Shown here in pieces: positions 58,686 to 64,000 of a DNA stretch of 64,000 nucleotides. The position numbers and the translations under genes were made by a program. Under the pieces are notes generated by a model, which worked only from the letters and a program-made list of their open reading frames with translations, ran no database searches and was not told the origin of the DNA. Numbering within the stretch: the first letter of the stretch is position 1; every line of letters begins with the position of its first letter. The DNA comes from Dehalococcoidia bacterium (GTDB lineage Bacteria > Chloroflexota > Dehalococcoidia > Tepidiformales > Tepidiformaceae), in NCBI GenBank assembly GCA_022826585.1, contig JAJDUR010000106.1, positions 29,000 through 92,999 on the forward strand, given 5' to 3'.

Positions 58686-60482
58686 ATGGTTGAGTACGAA
58701 CGCCACGACTACGACGTCATCGTCATCGGGGCCGGCGGCGCTGGCCTGCGCGCCGCCATCGAGGCTTCCGCGCAGGGCGCCCGCACCGCCCTCATCTGCA
58801 AGTCACTCCTTGGCAAGGCCCACACCGTCATGGCCGAGGGCGGCATCGCCGCCGCGCTCGGCAACGTCTGGCCCCAGGACAACTGGCAGGTCCATTTCCG
58901 CGACACCATGCGCGGCGGCAAGATGCTCAACAACTGGCGCATGGCCCAGCTCCACGCCCAGGAGGCCCCCGACCGCGTGAACGAGCTCGAGGAGTGGGGC
59001 GCCCTCTTCGACCGCACCCAGGACGGCCGCATCCTCCAGCGCGACTTCGGCGGCCACCGCTACGCCCGCCTCGCCCACGTCGGCGATCGCACCGGCCTCG
59101 AGCTCATCCGCACGCTCCAGCAGCACGCCGTCCACAACGGCATCGATGTGTTCATGGAGTGCACCGTCTCGCGCCTGCTCAAGGACGGCGACCGCGTCTC
59201 CGGCGCCGTCGCTTACTGGCGCGAAAGCGGCAACCTGCTGGTGTTCAACGCGAAGTCCACCGTCCTCGCCACCGGCGGCACGGGCAAGGCCTTCGCCGTC
59301 ACCTCGAACTCGTGGGAGTACACCGGCGACGGCCACGCCCTCGCTTACTGGGCCGGCGCCGAGCTCATCGACATGGAATGCGTTCAGTTCCACCCGACCG
59401 GGATGGTCTGGCCCCCGAGCGTTCGCGGCATCCTCGTCACCGAGGGCGTCCGCGGCGACGGCGGCACCCTGCGCAACAGCGACGGCGAGCGCTTCATGTT
59501 CAACTACATCCCCGAGTTCTTCGCCGCCGAGACCGCCGACACGATCGAGGAAGCGGACGGCTGGTACGAGGACAAGGAGAACAACCGCCGTACCCCCGAC
59601 CTTCTCCCTCGCGACGAGGTCGCCCGCGCGATCAACTCCGAGGTGAAGGCGGGCCGCGGCAGCCCCCACGGCGGCGTCTTCCTCGACATCGCGACGCGGC
59701 GCTCCACCGAGTACATCCGCCGCCGCCTGCCCAGCATGTACCACCAGTTCAAGCAGCTCGCCGACGTCGACATCACCGCCCAGCCGATGGAAGTCGGCCC
59801 CACGATGCACTACATCATGGGCGGCATCCGCGTCGACGCCGATACCGCCGCCACGACGGTCCCCGGGCTCTACGCCGCGGGCGAGTGCGCCGGCGGCATG
59901 CACGGAGCCAACCGCCTCGGCGGCAACTCCCTCTCCGACCTCGTCGTCTTCGGCCGCCGCGCCGGCCTAGGCGCTGCCGAGGACGCCGCCGCCCAGTCGG
60001 CCGGCCCCGAGGCGGACGAGGCGCAGGTCGAGGAGATCGTCGCGGAGATGCGCGCCCCCTTCGAGCGCGACGGCGCCGAGGGGCCCTACGACATCCAGCG
60101 CGACCTCCAGGAGACGATGCACAACCTCGTCGGCATCATCCGCACCGAGTCCGAGCTCGTCGAAGCGCGCGAGCGCATCGACGGCTACAAGGGGCGCGCC
60201 GCGAACGTCGGCGTCTACGGCCACCAGCAGTACAACCCCGGCTGGCACCTCGCCATCGACCTACAGGCCCTCCTGACGGTCTCCGAGGCCACTGCCCGCG
60301 CCGCCAACGTTCGCCAGGAGAGCCGTGGCGGCCACACCCGCGACGACTATCCCGGCCCCAACGACGCCGAGTGGGGCAGCAAGAACGTCGTCATCCGCCA
60401 GGGCGCGGACGGGGAGATGGAGGTCACGACCTCGCCCCTGCCTGAGATGCCCGCCGAGCTGCAGGAGCTGTTCGAGGAGTAA
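58686..60482 (+). CDS. sdhA: Succinate dehydrogenase flavoprotein subunit
   Basis: 598 residues from ATG 58686. VIVIGAGGAGLRAAIEA FAD motif; LLGKAHTVMAEGGIAAALG with the His that binds FAD covalently; VQFHPTGMVWPP; ARLAHVGDRTGLELI; HYIMGGIRVD and GANRLGGNSLSDLVVFGRRAG, all typical SdhA/FrdA. Oxidises succinate to fumarate. Longer than nadB in this window and with the SdhA-specific C-terminal domain. Forms an operon with sdhC (3-base gap) and sdhB (2-base gap). Confidence 0.97.
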   Translation: MVEYERHDYDVIVIGAGGAGLRAAIEASAQGARTALICKSLLGKAHTVMAEGGIAAALGNVWPQDNWQVHFRDTMRGGKMLNNWRMAQLHAQEAPDRVNELEEWGALFDRTQDGRILQRDFGGHRYARLAHVGDRTGLELIRTLQQHAVHNGIDVFMECTVSRLLKDGDRVSGAVAYWRESGNLLVFNAKSTVLATGGTGKAFAVTSNSWEYTGDGHALAYWAGAELIDMECVQFHPTGMVWPPSVRGILVTEGVRGDGGTLRNSDGERFMFNYIPEFFAAETADTIEEADGWYEDKENNRRTPDLLPRDEVARAINSEVKAGRGSPHGGVFLDIATRRSTEYIRRRLPSMYHQFKQLADVDITAQPMEVGPTMHYIMGGIRVDADTAATTVPGLYAAGECAGGMHGANRLGGNSLSDLVVFGRRAGLGAAEDAAAQSAGPEADEAQVEEIVAEMRAPFERDGAEGPYDIQRDLQETMHNLVGIIRTESELVEARERIDGYKGRAANVGVYGHQQYNPGWHLAIDLQALLTVSEATARAANVRQESRGGHTRDDYPGPNDAEWGSKNVVIRQGADGEMEVTTSPLPEMPAELQELFEE

Positions 60483-60484
60483 CC

Positions 60485-61234
60485 ATGAGCGAAACAGCGA
60501 ACATGCGCGTCTTCCGTGGCGACGACGAAAGCGGCGACTGGCAGGACTACTCGGTCGAGGTCGAGGAAGGCCAGGTCGTCCTCGACGTGATCCACCGCAT
60601 CCAGGCCACGCAGGCCCCCGACCTCGCCGTCCGCTGGAACTGCAAGGCCGGAAAGTGCGGCTCCTGCAGCGCCGAGATCAACGGCGAGCCCCGCCTCATG
60701 TGCATGACCCGCATGAACCTCTTCGAGCCGGGCGAGCAGATCACCGTCGCGCCCATGAAGACCTGGCCGCTCATCCGCGACCTCGTGACGGACGTCTCCT
60801 TCAACTACGAGGTCGCGAAGACCATCCCCGCCTTCAAGCCGCGCGAGCGCGAGGCCGACGGCACCTTCCGGATGATGCAGGAGGACATCGAGCGCGGGCA
60901 GGAGTTCCGCAAGTGCATCGAGTGCTTCCTCTGCCAGAACGTCTGCCACGTCATCCGCGACCACCCCGAGAACAAGCCCGACTTCGCCGGCCCGCGCTTC
61001 TTCGTGCGGCTCGCCGAGCTCGAGATGCACCCCCTCGACACCGAGGACCGGCTCGAGCTGGCCCGCATGGACGCGGGTGTCGGCTACTGCAACATCACCA
61101 AGTGCTGCACCGAGGTCTGTCCGGAAGAGATCCACATCACGGACAACGCCATCATCCCCCTGAAGGAGCGCGTCGCCGACCGCTACTTCGACCCCATCCG
61201 CTGGCTCGGCTCCAAACTCTTCGGCCGCGGTTAG
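60485..61234 (+). CDS. sdhB: Succinate dehydrogenase iron-sulfur subunit
   Basis: 249 residues from ATG 60485. [2Fe-2S] ferredoxin domain: CKAGKCGSCSAEINGEPRLMC. Second domain: CIECFLCQNVC for [4Fe-4S] and CNITKCCTEVCPEEIHI for the [3Fe-4S]-type cluster. It carries electrons from FAD to the membrane subunit. Its stop TAG overlaps the stop of a toxin-like ORF on the other strand (TTAG). Confidence 0.97.
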   Translation: MSETANMRVFRGDDESGDWQDYSVEVEEGQVVLDVIHRIQATQAPDLAVRWNCKAGKCGSCSAEINGEPRLMCMTRMNLFEPGEQITVAPMKTWPLIRDLVTDVSFNYEVAKTIPAFKPREREADGTFRMMQEDIERGQEFRKCIECFLCQNVCHVIRDHPENKPDFAGPRFFVRLAELEMHPLDTEDRLELARMDAGVGYCNITKCCTEVCPEEIHITDNAIIPLKERVADRYFDPIRWLGSKLFGRG

Positions 61235-61476
61235 CGGAGCGCTTCTACCGCCACGATTACGACCTCGCCAGCTCGGTACCGGTAGGTCACACGTATTCCG
61301 GGGCGACCTGGCGCTGGCCCCTGTTCGTAGGCGTAGGAACCGCCCTCTGTCGCGTCTCCGCTCTGTGGGTCCTGCGTCAGCACGTACCTCACTGTCAGAA
61401 GAGCCTCTGCGAATGTGGGTATCTGGTTCTGAAGTTCGCGGGCTTGCAGTTGGGCTCGTTGGCTAAGGGAAACCAG
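61231..61476 (-). CDS. Toxin-like small protein without a standard start codon
   Basis: Not in the ORF track because no ATG, GTG or TTG opens the frame before residue 29. In frame, 81 residues run from CTG 61476 to TAA at 61231. The C-terminus (SYAYEQGPAPGRPGIRVTYRYRAGEVVIVAVEALR) looks like the last strands of RelE-type toxins. It lies 4 bases downstream of an antitoxin-like ORF and its TAA overlaps the sdhB TAG. The start is uncertain; CTG, or an internal GTG giving a 53-residue protein, are options. It could also be a frameshifted toxin. Confidence 0.5.
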   Translation of the reverse strand: MVSLSQRAQLQARELQNQIPTFAEALLTVRYVLTQDPQSGDATEGGSYAYEQGPAPGRPGIRVTYRYRAGEVVIVAVEALR

Positions 61477-61480
61477 GAGG

Positions 61481-61702
61481 TTACTCGCCGTAGCGCTCGA
61501 TGTGCTCGGCGGCCGCCTTCTCGGCCCACTCCAGAAGTTCAGGCGTGGCTGGCTGCTTGAGCGCCTTGATTTCTTCCAGCGTCATCCCGAAGAGACGCTC
61601 GACGCCGTCGGGGCCGACTTCTACCGGAAAGTCCTCGATGTTCTTGGCGCTCAGCGCCAGTTCTTCAAGGCGCTTCCTGTCCAGCTTTTCGTTTGTGGTC
61701 AT
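61481..61702 (-). CDS. Antitoxin-like small acidic protein
   Basis: 73 residues from ATG 61702 with GGGGAAGG upstream; the track's TTG 61714 is that ribosome site. NEKLDRKRLEELALSAKNIEDFPVEVGPDGVERLFGMTLEEIKALKQPATPELLEWAEKAAAEHIERYGE is short, acidic and helical, like VapB/RelB-type antitoxin tails, with a possible TATGGT -10 near 61723. Pairs with the toxin-like ORF just downstream. Family assignment is weak. Confidence 0.55.
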   Translation of the reverse strand: MTTNEKLDRKRLEELALSAKNIEDFPVEVGPDGVERLFGMTLEEIKALKQPATPELLEWAEKAAAEHIERYGE

Positions 61703-61772
61703 TGCCTTCCCCAACTACTGGAACCATACCTCGTAAGAGTAGGCCCCCGCAAGAGAGCCCCCGTCCTGGCCC

Positions 61773-62534
61773 TTAGGCCGGCTGTGGTTGGGGCAGACGC
61801 TCGACCGCGCTCAGCGGGTCCTTGTCCGGGTGGATGAGGTAGCGCAGCCGCGGCAGCGTCATGTCGACCGTGGTGAGCGAGGCCGAGATGGGGTGCGCGG
61901 CGCTCGCGCCGGGAAGGTTCCACGCCTCGGCCTCGAAGGCGGTGAGCCTCGCGCGGCCACGCTGCGCCCGGTCGAACGTGTAGTCGGGATCGACCTGGAG
62001 GAGCAGCGTCTCCTCGCCGTCCCGCGCGACGCGGGCGAGGGCCAGCGTCGCCATGTACTGCACGTCCGCGCCGGTGATCGGCTGCGGATCGACCAGCTCC
62101 CCGGCGAGGATGGTGGAGCCGTCGAGGGTCACGCTCGTCGTGGCGCGGGCGTAGCTCGGGTCGAGCTGCACGTCTGCGACGTCCAGGGGGAGACCCCAGC
62201 GCTCGCGAAGGACGCTCGTGGCGGCTGCCGAGTCGCAGTAACCCTTCACCAGCAACCCTCGCGGGCGTGCCCCCGCGCGGCACCCGACCCGCACGGTCGC
62301 GAACGTAAACGCACCTACCTCGCTGTCGGGCACGTGCGTCACGTTGACGAGCAGCGTCGGGGGGATGCTGGGGTGCAGGGCGGGAGGCAGCAGGGCTTCG
62401 CGGTCGCCCCCGAGCTCGTAGTGGAGCTGCAGGTGCTGCGCCCCCTTCAGCTCCCACTCCTCGGTGTCGAGGCTGGTGAGGAGCGGGGCGGTGTCGGCCA
62501 AGGTGGAGAGGTCGCGCGTTCCCGTCAGTGGCAT
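61773..62534 (-). CDS. Acetoacetate decarboxylase-like protein
   Basis: 253 residues from ATG 62534, which overlaps the LLM gene stop (TGATG). WELKGAQHLQLHYELGGDREALLPPALHPSIPPTLLVNVTHV and VGCRAGARPRGLLVKGYCDSAAATSVLRERWGLP, then DPSYARATTSVTLDGSTILAGEL, follow the ADC superfamily outline. The catalytic Lys of true acetoacetate decarboxylases is expected in the ExLG-xREx-x-G-x-PKK region; here WGLPLDVADV lacks it. It may therefore be a lyase, hydrolase or binding variant. Probably co-transcribed with the LLM oxidoreductase. Confidence 0.75.
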   Translation of the reverse strand: MPLTGTRDLSTLADTAPLLTSLDTEEWELKGAQHLQLHYELGGDREALLPPALHPSIPPTLLVNVTHVPDSEVGAFTFATVRVGCRAGARPRGLLVKGYCDSAAATSVLRERWGLPLDVADVQLDPSYARATTSVTLDGSTILAGELVDPQPITGADVQYMATLALARVARDGEETLLLQVDPDYTFDRAQRGRARLTAFEAEAWNLPGASAAHPISASLTTVDMTLPRLRYLIHPDKDPLSAVERLPQPQPA

Positions 62535-63652
62535 CAGGCGCCGCCCGCCGCCGTCGCCCCCGCGGGCTCGGCCGCCTCGTCCCCCTGGAACCGGGGCATC
62601 ACTTCCTTCGCGAACAGGCGCATGGAGGCGAGTACGTCCTCCTGTGGGACCATCTCGTGGACGTTCAGCAGGAAGTTGATGCGGTCCACGCCCGCCTCCT
62701 CCCAGCGCCGCACGGCCTGCGCCACGCGATGCGGGTCGCCGATCGTGAGACCCTCGGGCACGCGGCCCTCGGGTCCGCTCTGCGACTCCTGCCGCAGCTG
62801 GTAGAGCAGCCCCGGCGAGAGGTACGAAGGCGTTGGGTAAGCCTGCCGCGTCGCCAGCGTCTGCTCGGAGAGGTAGTTGAAGGTGCCCGCCATGCGTTGG
62901 CCCGTCTTGATCCCCTTCTCGTCGTCCTCGTGGCAGTAGAGGAAGCTGACCGTGTTCACCTGCTCGTTCACGAATTCGCCCACCGGGTCGCACGACTGGA
63001 TGCGCTTGCGGTAGCCGGCGATCTTCTGTGCCTGCTCGCCCACGCCCCCGAACGAAAGCCCGAGGCTGCCGAGCCCGCGCTCGGCCGCGTCGATCTCCGT
63101 GCCCACGCTCGTGACCGCCACCCACATCGGCGGGTGCGGCTTCTGGTACGGCTTCGGGAGGACGCTGCGCTCCGGCATCGAGAACGCCCGTCCCTGCCAG
63201 CTGAAGCGGTCCTGCGTCCACATCTTCGGGATGACGCGCACGTACTCGTCCCACGTCTTCTTCGTCTCGTCCGGGTTCGCCCCGAAGCCGCCGAGTTCGG
63301 TCCACGTCGCCGAACGCCCAGTGCCGAACTCCAACCGCCCGCCCGACACCAGGTCGAGCACCGCGCCACGCTCGGCCGCGCGGATGGGGCTGTTCAGCTC
63401 GGGAACGCAGGTCACGATGCCGTGTCCTACCCGGATCTGCTTCGTCTGCATCGCGATCGCCGTCAGGAAGATCTCCGGGGCCGAGCAGTGCGAGTACTCC
63501 TCCAGGAAGTGGTGCTCCACCGCCCACGCCTGGTCGAACCCCAGCTCGTCTGCGAGCCGCGCCTGCTCCAGGCAGTTCTGGTAGACCGTGTACTCCGTCT
63601 CCGGGCCCCACGGACGCGGCACCGATATCTCGAAGAAGACCCCGAACTTCAT
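62534..63652 (-). CDS. LLM-class flavin or F420-dependent oxidoreductase
   Basis: 372 residues from ATG 63652 behind AGGAG. Bacterial luciferase-like TIM barrel: MKFGVFFEISVP, LADELGFDQAWAVEHHF, IRVGHGIVTCVPELNSPIRAAERGAVLDLVSGGRLEFGTGRSATWTELGGFG and PHPPMWVAVTS, all typical of the LLM family. FMN or F420 cannot be told apart by eye, though F420 use is frequent in this type of organism. Substrate unknown. The decarboxylase-like gene downstream overlaps it by one base, suggesting a shared pathway. Confidence 0.9.
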   Translation of the reverse strand: MKFGVFFEISVPRPWGPETEYTVYQNCLEQARLADELGFDQAWAVEHHFLEEYSHCSAPEIFLTAIAMQTKQIRVGHGIVTCVPELNSPIRAAERGAVLDLVSGGRLEFGTGRSATWTELGGFGANPDETKKTWDEYVRVIPKMWTQDRFSWQGRAFSMPERSVLPKPYQKPHPPMWVAVTSVGTEIDAAERGLGSLGLSFGGVGEQAQKIAGYRKRIQSCDPVGEFVNEQVNTVSFLYCHEDDEKGIKTGQRMAGTFNYLSEQTLATRQAYPTPSYLSPGLLYQLRQESQSGPEGRVPEGLTIGDPHRVAQAVRRWEEAGVDRINFLLNVHEMVPQEDVLASMRLFAKEVMPRFQGDEAAEPAGATAAGGA

Positions 63653-63757
63653 GCTGCTGCTCCTCTCGCGAACCGGGTGGCCGCGAGTCAACGGCAATCG
63701 TGGACACTTTCGGCGTTCTTGTCGAACCGGCGCCGGGTCCACGATGCGCGAAGCGGC

Positions 63758-63763
63758 TATCCT
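63758..63763 (+). promoter_or_regulatory. -10 element (TATCCT) of the HAD gene
   Basis: TATCCT, 8 bases, ATG 63772. Leaderless-type spacing. Confidence 0.5.
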
Positions 63764-63771
63764 CCCGCCCC

Positions 63772-64000
63772 ATGACGAGCTTCGACGGCGTCCGCGCCCT
63801 CACCTTCGACCTCTTCGGCACCGTGCTGGACCTCGAGGGCAGCCTCGAGCCGCCCCTTGCGCGCTATTTCGGCGAACGCGGCATCGAGGTCGACGCGGCG
63901 CGGTTCTGGGCGCAGTGGCGCGCCCGCCAGCGCATCGAGCAGTACCAGGACAACATCCTCATGCTCGGCCACGGCGGCTACCTGGAGACGTCCCGGCGAG
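63772..64000 (+). CDS. HAD-superfamily hydrolase, 5' part (haloacid-dehalogenase-like)
   Basis: About 76 residues before the right edge. VRALTFDLFGTVLDLEGSL contains the HAD nucleophile Asp (DLFGT), in the form seen in type II haloacid dehalogenases and phosphoglycolate-like phosphatases. The rest (YFGERGIEVDAARFWAQWRARQRIEQYQDN) is the helical cap start. Substrate not predictable. Leaderless start fits the TATCCT at 63758-63763. Truncated by the window end. Confidence 0.85.
   Translation, partial: MTSFDGVRALTFDLFGTVLDLEGSLEPPLARYFGERGIEVDAARFWAQWRARQRIEQYQDNILMLGHGGYLETSRR

Noticed and set aside
61773-63821. 682-aa fused ORF covering the decarboxylase-like and LLM genes
   Set aside because: The N-terminal two thirds is out of frame with the LLM motifs; the real decarboxylase-like gene starts at 62534.

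Overview
The window is a gene-dense (no gene-free stretch over 300 bases), very GC-rich bacterial chromosome segment with strong G/C bias at third codon positions. There are no insertion sequences, phage genes or CRISPR arrays. Gene content fits a GC-rich Chloroflexota-type bacterium (Dehalococcoidia or Thermomicrobia relatives), with Actinobacteriota or Deinococcota as alternatives: a two-subunit 2-oxoacid:ferredoxin oxidoreductase, an F420-type LLM oxidoreductase, an actinobacterial-type succinate dehydrogenase anchor, an SCO1664-family protein and a single-chain glycyl-tRNA synthetase. This placement is inference, because no rRNA is present.

Layout. 0-7.4 kb: nadB and the start of nadC (leftward), then def, a SLOG-fold protein, enolase, an unknown protein, a lipoprotein, ilvE and a PH-domain membrane protein. 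7.4-16.6 kb: a nucleotide-kinase-like gene, a CBS-korA-korB-CBS operon, two alpha/beta hydrolases, a VanY-type carboxypeptidase lipoprotein, a crotonase and a duplicated-domain protein. 16.6-25.5 kb: Fe-S assembly (iscA-like and cysteine desulfurase, divergent), fabD-fabF-fabF, priA, a DUF3574 lipoprotein and an SDR. 25.6-34.6 kb: thiolase, a haem cluster (hemC, hemL and a Cys-rich protein), an MBL hydrolase, a VOC protein, an SCO1664-family protein, phzF/cinA (divergent) and glyS. 34.6-45.5 kb: pepN, a tandem SnoaL-like protein, ilvC, oppDF, tRNA-Leu and tRNA-Lys, a thioredoxin-like protein, mazG, argH and mdh. 45.6-54.9 kb: lepA, a RAM-domain protein, an RHH-PIN toxin-antitoxin pair, an unknown nuclease-like protein, galU, infC-rpmI-rplT, yggT, a double GNAT protein, an RHH-RelE/ParE pair and an NrtR-like Nudix protein. 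54.9-64 kb: tRNA-Ser, miaB, a P450, sdhCAB, a third toxin-antitoxin-like pair, an acetoacetate-decarboxylase-like protein, an LLM oxidoreductase and the start of a HAD gene.

The most striking non-coding signal is that about 17 protein genes have a TAnnnT-type -10 hexamer ending only 5-8 bases before the start codon. This spacing puts the transcription start on the start codon and implies widespread leaderless mRNAs. It also fixes many starts that the ORF track extends too far. tRNA-Ser shows the same spacing to its mature 5' end. Two divergent gene pairs have overlapping back-to-back -10 elements. Several promoters carry clear inverted or direct repeats; the best is an array of four CGTAC-centred sites at exact 14-bp spacing in front of the RHH-PIN module.

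Most genes are core metabolism (NAD, haem, Fe-S, branched-chain amino acids, arginine, fatty acids, TCA) and translation. Accessory character is concentrated at 47.7-61.7 kb, with three toxin-antitoxin-like pairs, an orphan antitoxin-like ORF and a GNAT gene remnant. All functions are read from motifs by eye; no database search was run.
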